Origin: Lasiodiplodia sp. COLG20
Lineage: Eukaryota; Ascomycota; Dothideomycetes; Botryosphaeriales; Botryosphaeriaceae
Direction: 5' to 3'
Length of the DNA: 64,000 nucleotides
Assembly (NCBI GenBank): GCA_009801085.1
Contig: VNWV01000001.1
Coordinates: 8,370,001 to 8,434,000 of the forward strand
Shown here in pieces: positions 45,901 through 56,917 of the stretch. The notes beneath the pieces are model-generated. The model did no database searches, had not been told where the DNA came from, and saw only the letters and a list, made by a program, of their open reading frames with translations. The position numbers and the translations under genes are program-made. How positions within the stretch are numbered: position 1 is the first letter of the stretch; the number at the start of each line of letters is the position of its first letter.

Positions 45901-47768
45901 TATGTTGAGAGGAATGAACGGCTTACCCCGTGGATTCGCAGCGGTAGGTGTCGTCCCCATCCTCCTCGAGTTCTTCGCGTTGTTCTGCTGCTTGGACTAC
46001 CCGTTGATCATTCAAATACGCCTCCTTCATTTGTTCTTCCAGGTCCAGCCACATTTCTGGAGACTTGACAAAGGTGGAGTCGTTAGGGAACATGATGACA
46101 AACTTTGAGTCCTTCTTCCTTGCACGGCCGCGGCGCTGAATGAAAGACTTGAGGTTCTTTGGGGGTTCAAAGCAGATGACAATATGGCAGTTGGATACAT
46201 CAATACCTTCCTCCAGAACAGCGGTTGCGACAATAAGGTTTTTCTTGCCAGCGCGGAATTCTTCCAAAGTCTGCTGCTGGTGTTTGATTTCTACCAGGTC
46301 GCCGATGCCGAGATGGGATTTCCGGTGAACGGTCATGGAGGTGCCGACAAAGGTGCCGACACTGAACAAGTCCCGAAGCCGAGGGTGGTTTGAGAGAACA
46401 TGGTCCATTGCAGCAACGGTAGCGCGCTGCTCGACGAAGATGATGCCGGTAAAATCAGTATTCCATTCAGACAGAAGAAGATCGACGAGAGCATTCATCT
46501 TTGGCGATAGATTGTCATGCATTCCCGTATTCTGGCTCACAGGCTGGGCTGCGGCCACGGTCGCGAGCATGTCGTGGAGATGCTTGCCTTCGGCTGATGA
46601 CCAGTCAAGTAGCAGGTGGCTTGAGTTGGTTAAGAAGGCATCAAATTTGGCGATGCAACTCCGGATGTAGAACTCTGTTGGAGGTCCACCAAGTTCATTG
46701 TAGATACCGAGCGCTCGCGAGTAGAGCTTCTTCAGCTGCTCGTGGATGTAAGTCTTCCTGTTGTTTAGCAGCTTCTCCAGCTCTCTTAAGACTTGGCTCC
46801 GGGTCTCATCCGTGGTCTCTGATGCTTTTTGACGCAGACTAAGGATGTACGGATCTTCCAAGATGTCGTACGCGTGATAGACGTTAGCTAGAGTAGCAAG
46901 GACTGGTGGCCCGGTAGAGGGGTCTAAAGATGCGCCAGGGTAATTTAATTGCACAAGCTCAGGCCTGTGTGTGAAGCGAAGGAGGTCTGTTCGATGGATC
47001 TTGGGAGTTTTGGCGATTGCATTGAGGCTGCGTTCGATAATCTCCAGGCCGTTTGCGTTTGCACTGACGACCGGACTCGCTGTCAAGCCGAGGATCTTGG
47101 GCAGGCTGTCGTGGTCGCCATTTGCAAGCAGTGGGTGGTAAAATCTCTGCATGATGGCGCTAGCAGGGTGGTTGCCTCGACACATGTGGGCTTCATCGAA
47201 TATCAGAAGCGCAAGTTGGGGGAGCTTCACAAAGGCATGGGTCAGAGCATCCAGCAGCACAGCCGGGGTCGACACGACAATGCGAACATTTCTGAGAACG
47301 GCATCCCAAATGTTCTGATCAGTCCAGCGGTCGACGTTATCATTGCCGCTGAGAAAGCGGATCTCATATGCGGGGAGATGCTTCTCAAAGAGACAGAACT
47401 GCTGATGGCAGAGGGTGACAGTAGGCGCAATAAACCAGACCAGCTACCGAAAGGTCAGGACAAACGAAGGGCGTGGCGAGAGGGATGGTGTACCTGGTCT
47501 GGGTTGCAGCTTTCGAGCTCGGCAGCAGTACGGGATATTGCGCTGCGGTGGTCAGTGATCTGAGCGGTAAAACAGATGGATGGTCATACACGTGGGTCTT
47601 CCCGCTGCCCGTGTCCATCTACAGCAAAGTCAGTCGCTATCGACGAGCTCCGGGCCATTCGTCTAGACGCACAGCAACAATGATGTTCTGCTTCAAGCTC
47701 TCCTCGACCATTTCAGCCTGGTAGGACCGCAGGCAGAAAAGGGTGGAGTCCCCGTTTGGCGACTCCAT
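42935..47768 (-). CDS. DCL2: Dicer-like ribonuclease, Dcl2 type
   Basis: Five exons: 47673-47768, 47590-47618, 47494-47542, 45927-47443 and 42935-45878, encoding 1544 residues. It cuts double-stranded RNA into small RNAs for quelling and antiviral silencing. The helicase has motif I MDTGSGKTHV (residues 33-42), an IFDEAH box near 140, GLTASPV and a C-terminal QRRGRAR. A Dicer dimerisation domain starts near 570 (LYHFCAILG). There are two RNase III domains, with YQRLEFLGDCILKY and YQRLEYLGDAVLDY. I see no PAZ domain, which fits Dcl2. A degenerate dsRNA-binding region (FRCRVGLGETWVGDW) is near the end, followed by an acidic tail. Exon 2 is 29 bases. Long low-complexity inserts lie in the second RNase III domain. 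Dcl2 rather than Dcl1 is my judgement from the N-terminus and length. Confidence 0.93.
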
Positions 47769-48710
47769 GGTTGGTAGGCGACGTGGAACGGACGCCGTGC
47801 GAGTGTCTGGGATTCAGCTGTTCACGGTGGGGTATTCAAGGCATGGCGACAGATGGCGGTGATGAAGTTGTTTGCGGCGTCGGACGTGTGCGAGAAGGCG
47901 CCGGGCAAACTGCAGGCGACAGCAAGGCTGGCGACCTGCAGCCACCCATCACCGGTGCCATGCATTCTCCAGAAGCGCAGCAACAGCGCCCCATGGTCCT
48001 TACACGACGCCTGCGGGAGGATGAGAGCCGCCAGGCACGCAAAAAAGACCCTGCGCAGACGGTGAGCCACAGATCTCCGCATGCTTAGCCACACAGCCAC
48101 GACGCCCTCCACCGCACGGGCCCCAACCACCTGCGCTCCTAACCCCGATCGCATCTCGGCCCTAAACTTTGTGAGATGAATGCAAGGCCAGCCGCCCACG
48201 AGTCGGCACAGCACTAGCTCTGAGACCGCCCGAGTTTCGCGCCATGGACCGCGTTTCCGGCTTGGCGCCTGGCCGTGCCTCAGGATGACGACGCCCATCC
48301 CTGCCGCCTTCCCGAATGCGCCACAATTTAACTGCGCAACCCCCCAGCCCGGCGACGAAGCCACGCGGCCAACGTCATGTCCTGCCACCTGTGAGCCAGG
48401 AAACCTTTCCGTCTGCCTACCGTGTGACTCGTGCAAAAATTCGCAACCAGCCCACTATCGCATAAAGAGCCTGGTACCGCCCTGCCATGGACGTCATCCA
48501 TCAATCCCTCCCTAAGCGGGCCCCTCACGCGACAAATCCACATATAAACACTCGCTACTCCGAGCTTGGCGATTCCAAGCCATCAGTACTACAGCATTCA
48601 ACTACTCCTACTACCCCGCACTCGAAAATAAGTCCTCAATCACCCTCATACTCGTCGTCCTCACCGCCGCCGCTCCCCCCTCGCCCAGACCGACACCAAC
48701 AACGGCAATC
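47769..48710. promoter_or_regulatory. Divergent upstream region, DCL2 and glycine-rich gene
   Basis: The first 700 bases are GC-rich, with open frames in several phases that I take as chance. The last 150 bases are C- and T-rich, as in fungal promoters. No specific site was assigned. Confidence 0.5.
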
Positions 48711-49427
48711 ATGGACGGCAACGGTGACCGCGGCCTTTCCTCCTTCCTCGGCGGACACAGCAACAAGCCGCACAAGAAAGAGAGTCTCCTGGAGAAGCTC
48801 GAGCACAAAGTCGAACAGAAGCTCATGGGCGGCAAGCACGGACACAGCGGCAGCAACCAGTACGGCTACGGAGGCGGCGGCCCGCCACCGTCGGCGCAGC
48901 AGGGCGGCTTCTATGGCGGCGGCCCTGGCGGATACGGCGGAGGCCCTGCGCACCAAGGCGGCGGATGGAATAGCCAACCTCAGCAGCACCACCAGCAGGG
49001 AGGACCTGGGGGTGGCCACGGCTCTCATGGGCATCACCAGGGAGGCGGCAGCTTCGGCGGTCAGTCTGGAGGCCTGCTCGGCATGGGAGCGGGCAGCGGC
49101 CACCACAACCAGCCCCATTTCGGCGGCGGCGGCGGCGGCGGAGGCAACCACAGCTACTACGGCGGCGGAGGAGGAGGCGGGCACCACGGCGGAGGACACC
49201 ACGGTGGCCCAGGCGGCGGCTTCGGGGGCGGTTTCGGGGGACACCATGGCGGCGGAGGGCCAGGCGGCTTTGGGGGAGGACCAGGTGGTCGCGGCGGCCC
49301 CGGCGGCGGCGGTCCTGGAGGCTATGGCGGTGGTGATTTCGGCGGTGGGCCCGGCGGTGGTGGCTTTGGTCACCATGGCGGTCCGGGTGGCGGTCCTGGT
49401 GGGCCGGGCGGCCCTGGCCGTTGGTGA
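48711..49427 (+). CDS. Glycine-rich protein
   Basis: A single exon of 238 residues. The N-terminal 45 residues are ordinary and include a short amphipathic segment (KESLLEKLEHKVEQKLMGG). The rest is Gly with His, Pro, Gln and Tyr in repeats such as GGGPGG and GGHHGG. There is no signal peptide. The GGC/GGT-rich DNA leaves other frames open too, but this one has a good ATG context and the ordered start. I cannot assign a function; small proteins of this build are common in filamentous ascomycetes. Confidence 0.7.
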   Translation: MDGNGDRGLSSFLGGHSNKPHKKESLLEKLEHKVEQKLMGGKHGHSGSNQYGYGGGGPPPSAQQGGFYGGGPGGYGGGPAHQGGGWNSQPQQHHQQGGPGGGHGSHGHHQGGGSFGGQSGGLLGMGAGSGHHNQPHFGGGGGGGGNHSYYGGGGGGGHHGGGHHGGPGGGFGGGFGGHHGGGGPGGFGGGPGGRGGPGGGGPGGYGGGDFGGGPGGGGFGHHGGPGGGPGGPGGPGRW

Positions 49428-50197
49428 GCGTGCCGAGCGGTCGTTCGCTGAGAAAGTTATGGATAAGGAGGACTTGCGGCTCATGGAGGGGAGGATGGAG
49501 CGTTTCTGGAGTGATGATGACGAGAAAGAGAGGGAAGAGTTGAGCAATGGAGATAGGATACCCGGATGACACCTAAACTACCACTAAAACGAAAGTTCTT
49601 TAGTTTTGTACATTATTATTTCAAGAGCAAGCTTCACACCCCCTATCTAGTATTTCTATTCTGTGATGACATTGGACATGCTGTGTACCGCAATTCTCCG
49701 ATTATGCGTTTGTCTTCCCAAGAGCAAAAACTAACTATACATCATCAGTGTTCCTTTCAAGAAGTAACATATATAGGCAGTGGAAGCTATCGTTCGGACG
49801 AGACTGTATAATTGTTGATTCGGCACGTACATCCGAGCCATTGCTTCAACTACCCATGTCATGAGCGGAAAATAAATTCACGCTAGCTCTGCATGCATAA
49901 TGCAATTATCGAATCACGGCTAAACAGCAGAACACGAAGGTCGGGCTTTGGTTCGCGAATCGGCGACTGTCATGCAATTGCCGAACGTCAGTCGTTCCCG
50001 AGTGTAACAGCGACCGAAAACACTTTTGCTTACGCCAAGCAGGGTGAGGAATCGCCAAACAGTATAGGTGAATATTACATTGCTTTTCTATCTCGATGCA
50101 GCACAAGGCGCTGCGGATATACTCTTTAAAACCACCGCGCAGTATTCACCCTGCGCACAACGGTCATCAACTTCGTCACTCATGAGCAGCTATACGT
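49428..50197. other. Convergent intergenic region with one repeat
   Basis: It lies between the 3' ends of the glycine-rich and dehydrogenase genes. It has a GGGTAG inner unit at 49775 with a right outer arm. Nothing else is recognised. Confidence 0.55.
49775..49895. repeat. GGGTAG element, inner unit plus right outer arm
   Basis: The inner unit is 83 bp at 49775-49857. Its arms are more diverged (TAGGCAGTGGAAGCTATCGT on the left, GCTTCAACTACCCA on the right). TGTCATGAGC follows, then ATTCACGCTAGCTCTGC as the outer arm. Confidence 0.8.
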
Positions 50198-51410
50198 CTA
50201 TGCGCGCTTGCCGAAGACCTTGTCGTAGCCGACGAGGGTGAAGCGGTAGCGGACGTTGTCTCCCTTGTAGACGCGCTCGACGGCCTGCTTGCAGCCCTCC
50301 TCGGAAATGTCGATAGTCTCGACCCAGCTCTTGATTTCCTGCTTGGCGGCGAGCTCGAGCATCTCGATCATCTCGGGGCGGTTGCCGATGTGCGAGGCGC
50401 CCATGAAGCAGCCGTTGGGGGCGAAGGCCTGGGCCTGGATCTGCGGCAGCGGGTTGTCCGGGAAGCCAACCATGTGGAAGGTGCCGTTGACCTTGAGGGT
50501 GCTGAAGTAGTCGGGCAGGTTGAACTTGTCGGTGGCGTCGGCCGTGTTGATGATGAAGTCGAAGGTGAACTTCCACGGCTCCGCCCAGTTCTTCTCCTTG
50601 GTCACGATGAAGTCGGTGGCACCCAGCTTGAGCGCGTCCTCCTTCTTGTTCGGGCTGTGCGAGATGGCGTAGACTTCGGCGCCTAGCGCCTTTGCGAACA
50701 GAATGCCAAAGTGGCCGAGACCGCCGCTGGAGAATGTCAGCTTCCACGTGGTTTTGGCTCCGGGAAATTGACTACTTACATTCCAACAATGCCAATCTTC
50801 TTACCAGGACCAGCTCCTAACCGCTTCAGAGGGCTGAAAACAGTCAGACCGGCGCAGAGCATGGGGGCGGCCAAGCTCGTCTCAAGGGCGTCGGGTATCT
50901 TGAATGTGAAGTATTCGTGTGCACGGACGTGGCTGGAGTAGCCACCCATGGAGATGGTGCCGTCGGGGTAGGGAGCGCCATAGGTGTCAACCGAGTTGGG
51001 GCAGTAGTTCTCCTGGTCAGCCTTGCAGTTGCCGCAGGTCAGGTCGGCGGAGATCTGGGCGCCGACACCGACACGGTCGCCAACCTTGACCGTGGTCACA
51101 TCCTTGCCGGTCTTGACGACCTTGCCGATGATCTCGTGGCCAACGCACAGCGGGAGCGGGATATCGGCGCCCCAGCCGCCGCTGATGGTGTGGACATCAC
51201 TTGCGCAGACACCGCAGGCGTCAATGGCAATGTCGATGTCGCGGTCGCCGAAGGGCTTGAGCTTGAACTGTCGGAGCGCGGGGTTGTTAGCAATGGTGGG
51301 GCAGCGGCGCGGGGCAGACTGCGAGAGCGGCGCACCTCTTGCTTGGAGAAAGTGCTCCACTTCTTGATGTCGGTGACACAGAAGCCCTCAGCGGTCTCGG
51401 GGTAAGGCAT
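50198..51410 (-). CDS. Zinc-type alcohol dehydrogenase, Adh6/cinnamyl-alcohol type
   Basis: Three exons: 51336-51410, 50780-51267 and 50198-50726, encoding 363 residues. It is a medium-chain NADP(H)-type dehydrogenase that probably reduces aldehydes to alcohols in the cytosol. CGVCASDVHTISGGWG carries the catalytic zinc Cys. GHEIIGKVV gives the second ligand and TCGNCKADQENYC the structural zinc site. The Rossmann fold is seen in GIVGIGGLGHFGILFAKALG, restored only by the second splice, followed by AISHSPNKKEDA. In this subfamily the Ser after the second strand favours NADPH. It diverges from a second dehydrogenase gene. The exact substrate cannot be read from the sequence. Confidence 0.92.
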
Positions 51411-52476
51411 GATGGCGGCTGGTGAGTGGCAGTTGACTGGTGATGGAGTGGGAGAAGAAAAAAAAGGGATGGTGCAGCGGGTTAAATGGAGGGGGAGGGG
51501 CTTTAATATTGCCGGGACTCGACAGGCGTCCGTGATATCATCCCGGACGCGCCAATTGAGCCGACGCATAGGAGCGGTACCGTCCCAATCGCTATCGTCG
51601 AGAATCCACTTTCCTTCAGATATGCATCATCGATCGGTTGGCGGCTGGGAAGCGCCTGCCGTAGCCCGCAACGACCCGTCTCGCCAACCTCGACCCACAA
51701 ATGCTTGATGCTACTGTTTACAGAACCTCGCTGAAGCGCTGGTACTTTTGTTGCGGTGGTGGAGCTCTGGCAGGTGTCGCGAGCTCAGTCAAGCGTCAAG
51801 AAGATTTACCACCAATCAGAAGGGCGCATACCCCGCGCTCGACGGTGCAAACGCATCCCCCGCTCAGGCAGGCTGCGGCCAGCAGTCAGATGGTCTCGCC
51901 CACGCGGCTCGTCTGGGCACGCCGGCATCGGTGCACCAGAATGCACACAGCGCTCGGGATAGATTCACCTGGATTTTGGGAGGGCAAGGCTGGCGATGAC
52001 GCGCACAATCTCTGGCCGCATTTGACCCGCATCGCGCTGCAAGATGCCCCGCGTTCGGCACACTTTCCGCCGCCGTTGCACCGCCCAGGCCTAGGCCTTT
52101 CGCATCTGGCAACGCTGGCGCGCCAATAAGACTGCGCGCGCGCGGTGGCCCCAAACAGAACGTCACCGCGACGCGTGCTGTCTGAGCGCGAGAGCTCGTG
52201 ATAGCGGCGGCTTGTCAACGCTCGCCGTCCCCTGTCTTCCCCAGATCCTCACCCCCAAATCGGCAAACCGACGGAATGCGGGGAGATCCGCCCATCCCCT
52301 CCCTTTGGGCATCCCGCCCCGCCAGCGCAGCCTTACCAGAACCATCCTTCCGGCAACCGTGCTGACGTTCCAGTGCACAAACGCGGGGAACGCTATTGAG
52401 GATGCGAGCAGTATAAAAAGGCATGCGCGCCATGGCTGTGTGGTGGCATTGTCTGCTCATTCGCCAGGCCGAGACA
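51411..52476. promoter_or_regulatory. Divergent upstream region between two dehydrogenase genes
   Basis: These 1066 mostly GC-rich bases include a CCAATCAG motif near 51812. Overlapping open frames are present but none has support. The two dehydrogenase genes may share control from here, which is inference. Confidence 0.45.
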
Positions 52477-53816
52477 ATGCTGGACGCCATCAAAAAATTC
52501 ACCTCGAAAATGGGCTCGACCGCCGACGCCAGAACCATGAAGGCCGTGCGCTTCCACGGCCAGCGCGACCTGAGGCTGGAGGACATTCCAGAACCCCCGG
52601 TGGGCCAGGGCCAGGTCAAGGTAAGCAAGGCTCAGCATTGCTGCTGTTCGCATTCCGCCGCGAGGCTGTGCGCTCACACTCAACCATAGCTGAAGCCGGC
52701 TTGGGTCGGCATCTGCGGGAGCGGTACGACAGCCTCGTGTGCTGCTCAGAATAGCACCGCCACACGCTTTTTACTTTCCCATGCTGACGGTAGACAGATC
52801 TGCACGAATACATGGGAGGCGCAAACATCTGCCCCACCACCCCTCATCCAATCACTGACGAGACCGTCCCCCTCACCTTCGGCCACGAGTTCAGCGCCAT
52901 TGTCGAGGAAGTCGGCGAGGGCGTCGTCGACTACAAGCCCGGCGACCGCGTGTGCGTACAGCCGATCATTTACGACGGAGACTGCGGCGCCTGCAAGGAC
53001 GGCCTGATCAACTGCTGCTACAAGAATGGCTTCATTGGCCTGAGTGGCTGGGGCGGCGGGCTTGCAGAACACATTGTCACCCCGCAGTCATGCCTGTACA
53101 AGTTGCCTGAAAACGTGTCACTGGAGATCGGCGGTATGTCAGCCCCTTGCGCACATCGCTGCTGAAGCCTAACTTAACGCTACTTTTTTTGCACAGCCCT
53201 CGTCGAACCGCTGGCCGTGGGCTGGCACGCCGTCAACATCTCACCATTCACCCCTACCAGCTCCGTCCTCGTCCTCGGCGGCGGGCCCATCGGCCTCGCC
53301 GTCATCCAAGCCCTGCGCGCTCGCGGCGCCTCCAACATCATCGTCTCCGAGGTCTCGCCCCGCCGCAAGCAGTTCGCCAAGCAGTTCGGCGCCAACCACG
53401 TCCTCGACCCGACCCAGGACGACGTGCCCGCCCGCTGCCGCGAGCTCTGCGACAACCAGGGCGTGCACATTGTCTACGATTGCGCCGGCGTTCAGGCCGG
53501 CTTGGACGCCGCCGTGCAGGCGGTGCGTGCTCGGGGTACCATCGTGAACATTGCCATCTGGGAGAAGCGCTGCACCATCTTCCCCAACGACTTTTGCTTC
53601 AAGGAGAGGTCGTACATCGGCGTCGCAACGTATCAAGCCGGGGACTTCCAGGACGTGCTGGATGCGATAAGCGAGGGAAGGCTGAAGCCGGAGGAGATGA
53701 TCACGAAGAAGATCGAGCTGGATCAGGTGGAGGCGGAGGGGTTCAAGACGTTGATCGAGGACAAGGATAATCAGGTGAAAGTGCTGGTGCGGGCGAACCA
53801 CGTGGACGTGGTGTGA
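52477..53816 (+). CDS. Zinc-type (R,R)-butanediol/polyol dehydrogenase
   Basis: Four exons: 52477-52620, 52690-52723, 52798-53133 and 53197-53816, encoding 377 residues. It is a medium-chain NAD(H) dehydrogenase of the butanediol/sorbitol branch. GICGSDLHEYMGG has the catalytic Cys and is rebuilt across a splice. FGHEFSAIVEEVG follows, then the structural zinc segment CGACKDGLINCC with fewer Cys than usual. GGGLAEHIVTP, then ALVEPLAVGWHAV with the third zinc ligand, then VLVLGGGPIGLAVIQALRA as the nucleotide fold. Exon 2 is 34 bases. A 20-residue leader precedes the usual start at MKAVRFHGQRDLRLED, so initiation at 52534 is also possible. Confidence 0.9.
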
Positions 53817-54427
53817 AAATGAGGCAAGGGGTCGGTGAGGTGGAGTGAGCGTGACTGCCTTCGATTCTGTCATCGACTGTATGATTTACAACCCGTATCG
53901 TCATTTCTGCCCCCTTGCGCCATTTATGTTCAAGTGAACATCTCTTTCCTGCAGGAAGCTGTAACACTATGCTTTGTCATCAACGTTCACCTCACATGTA
54001 TGACAATAATTTGGATCCGAATCTTTATTTCGGAAGCTACTGGAGGTAATGAACGCATTGTTGGTATACTGAAAGACATGCCGGCCGGCAAAAGGGATGA
54101 GAGGCGTCCAGCGCATGCAAAAGAGGAAAGGGAAGGTAGAGAAATGATAGGAGGTAACAACGCCGCAACTGCCCCAATATGCTCGATGCAGAGAGAGAAA
54201 GAATTGGATAATGATGTTGAGAAGACGCTAAGAGGGGTCGTTAGGTATCAAGGGGATAGGGAGTGACATACAGGGTGAAGAGTGAAAAAGATAAGATGAA
54301 GGAAAGTCGGAAAGTGGAATCAAGAGAGCGCTGATCAAACCACCTCCCCCACGACTCACAATTTAGCCCAAACTCCATCTCTCTGGACCTCCTCCTTCCA
54401 AAAACTTCGCAACTCAAATCTTCCCCT
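53817..54427. other. Convergent intergenic region
   Basis: It separates the 3' ends of the butanediol-type dehydrogenase and the AA11 oxidase. It is purine-rich between 54050 and 54320. I see no gene or repeat. Confidence 0.55.
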
Positions 54428-56917
54428 TTACCCCGCCGCCCTCACGATCCCACCGTCAACGCACCGCGTCCCCTTGGCCACTTTCCCCATTCCCACCCAT
54501 CCTCCGTGATCGCACATCTCGGACTCGCCACCTCCCTCGGTACACCTGATGGCCCCCTCCTCGCTGCAATCCCCGTTCGGTCGCGCCCTCACGTAGCGGT
54601 CGTCCCTGACGCCCCAAGTGCCGCCGTTGGCGTTCGGCGGCTCCGTCGCGTTGGCGACGCGCTCGAAGGGTAGGCACATCATGCCGTCGGCGACGGGGCG
54701 TAGCCAGCCCCAGGCCCAGCCATTGGGGGCGAGCGACTTGGGGACCGACGGCGGCGCGGGCTGGTTGCACGTGTAGAAGGACGTGGCGGAGCCGCAGAGG
54801 AAGGCGCCGGGCGTACAGGGGAGGTAGCGCGCGGTGTTGGGGTCCGTGGTGACGTAGCCGGGGCGATCTGAGGGAGATGAGGAGTATGTGGGGGTGGAAG
54901 GGGGAGGGGAGTAGTATGAGGCGGAAGCGGTGGTATTGGCGGATGGGGTGGCTGGGTTGATGCTGTTAGTTTTGCTCGTGAACAAAAAAAAAAGAATCGG
55001 ATTGATGGCAAATCGCTTTCCAGGTGGTTAAGACTTACTGCTGCTTACGACTGTCCTCCACGTCGAAGACCCCGTCGCACTTCCAACACACATTGTCGTG
55101 CAGTCGTTCACCGGCGCGCAGTAGTCTCCGGGCATCTCGCAGTCGCACTCCAGGACCGGTGCAGTGCAACTAGCTGGAGGCGGCGGAGCCGTCGAGTACT
55201 GGGTGACGACGGGTCTGGGCGGGCAGCTCGTAGTGGTAGGCATCGCAGCACCATCCTGGGGGCGTCGCTGCGCGGTCTGCTCGCCAAACATATTGAACAG
55301 AAGCGATCCCGGACGGGGAAATGATGGCGAAGACGGCATGTTTTCATTATCTGGGGGCGATAGCGGCGTTGGATTAGAGTCGTTGGGCCTATTTGGAGGG
55401 GTGGGCGCGGGGGTCAGGAGGGATTCGATGTATGAGTTGATGAGCGACGCCTCTGTGGAGTCTGGAGTCGGCATGATGACGCCGGTCGAAGTGACTCTGC
55501 TCGTCACTTGGAGTGTTCTCATCGGGCTCCTACTGTGCAAAACGGTATTGATGTAGCCTTGAATCTGCGCCGAGAGAGCCGCGCCCTCAGCTCCTGTTGC
55601 CGCCGCGGCGCTGGCCGTCATGACTGAGGCCATGTATTCTTCAACCGCGCTGGTGCGCCCCGGGCTACCTGACCCAGCAGAGACCTCGAAGCCGGCGATG
55701 CCAGTGCCATGAGAACCAGCGCGATGGCGGCTGGCGCGGCCAGGACCATGGGGGCCTTTTGCGGCGCGGGGAGTGGATACATGTTCGGGTCGCCAGGACC
55801 GCGATTGCGCGACGCGGAAAGCGGATGTTGGGTTGAATGGTGGGAACTCCGCTGGTGAGGGTCGCACTTGTGGAGGCTGCACTTGCGGAGGTCGCGCCTG
55901 TGGTGGCCGCGCCTGTGATGGCCGCCCTTGTGGTGGCCGCCCTTGTGAGGGCCGCTCTTGCGGAAACTGCATTGGCGGGTACCGCGGAGGTGAGGACTGC
56001 GGTGGCGAGAACTGCGCTGGTGAAGGTTCCGGTGGTGAGAACTCGGCCGGCGAGGACTCGGCCGGCGATGGCTCGGCTGGTGAGGGCTCTGCTGGTGAAG
56101 ATTGTGGTGGTGAAGGCGCCGCAGGTGAGGACTGTGGCGGTGAGATCAGTGGTGGTGAAGACTGTGGTTCTTCGTTTACAGGAGAATCCGAGTTACCACA
56201 GGCAGGCGCCGGAATCTCGCAGGCGTCGCTTCCGGTAGCAGTGGAGGAGGAGCTCATGCCGTTGTTGTAGAGGACATCGGTGCCGGGGTGAGGGTACATC
56301 GTGTCGATTCCTTCGGGAGAGACGCAGCTGTTGATACCCTTGAGGTTGGCGACGTAGAGATTAGGCAGCATGCACAAGTCACCGCCGCTCTGGCCGTCGA
56401 TATCGACCACTGCGCAGTTCATGTAGAATTCGCGGTTACCGGTGTGGTTGATCCATGTCCAGGCAAACAACGCCGTACCAGACGGCGCTGTCATGGGGAT
56501 GGTGAAGTCCCAAGTGCCGCCGCCCTGCCCGGGGCAGCCACCGATCATGCTCTTGATAACCTTCCAGGTCTTTCCGTTGTCGTAAGAGAGTGAAATCTGA
56601 CAAGATCCACCGTTGTGGTTTGCGTAGCCCTCAACCGTCATGTTGTATGTCTGACCAGCCTGGTAAGTAGCGCTGGCGCTCAGTTTCGCGCTTGCCTGGT
56701 CCAGTCCTTTGCATGGAAAGTCGGAGCCGTCTGACTGCAGGGGAGACTTGATGTTGTAGTCCCTATCCGCCGCGTTGGCAGAATTGGGACTATCCCAGGG
56801 CTGCGGCGTTTCCAGTTCCATGTGCGCATGGACGAAAGAGAGCAGTGTGCTTGTACATAGTGTTGTCAGTAGTAGAGAGCGTAGGCCGGATCGAGACGTG
56901 TCGGTCGTGAGCATCAT
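54428..56917 (-). CDS. AA11-type lytic polysaccharide monooxygenase with long linker and C-terminal module
   Basis: Two exons, 55039-56917 and 54428-54951, encode 800 residues. AA11 enzymes are secreted copper enzymes that cut chitin oxidatively. The signal peptide (about residues 1-31) ends LLSFVHA, exposing the N-terminal copper His in HMELETPQPW. The second His lies in YANHNGGSCQISLSYD. The family motif WTWINHTGNREFYMNC is intact. After the catalytic domain (to about 220) comes a Pro/Ser/Glu/Gln-rich linker with tandem five-residue units such as SPAEP and ARPPQ. A Cys-rich patch (LECDCEMPGDYCAPVNDC) follows, then a C-terminal module (LPCTPGAFLCG) that may be X278-like. The acceptor CCCAG at 54952 keeps the phase; the nearer AG does not. 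An upstream in-frame extension was rejected because it hides the signal peptide. Confidence 0.9.

Noticed and set aside
48487..49569. 360-codon + frame and two minus frames over the glycine-rich gene
   Set aside because: They are Ala/Thr- or Arg/His-rich shadows of the GGC/GGT repeats; only the frame at 48711 has a normal N-terminus.
4750..49857. CRISPR-like array
   Set aside because: The repeats are dispersed over 45 kb, palindromic, and have unrelated spacing; the host is eukaryotic.
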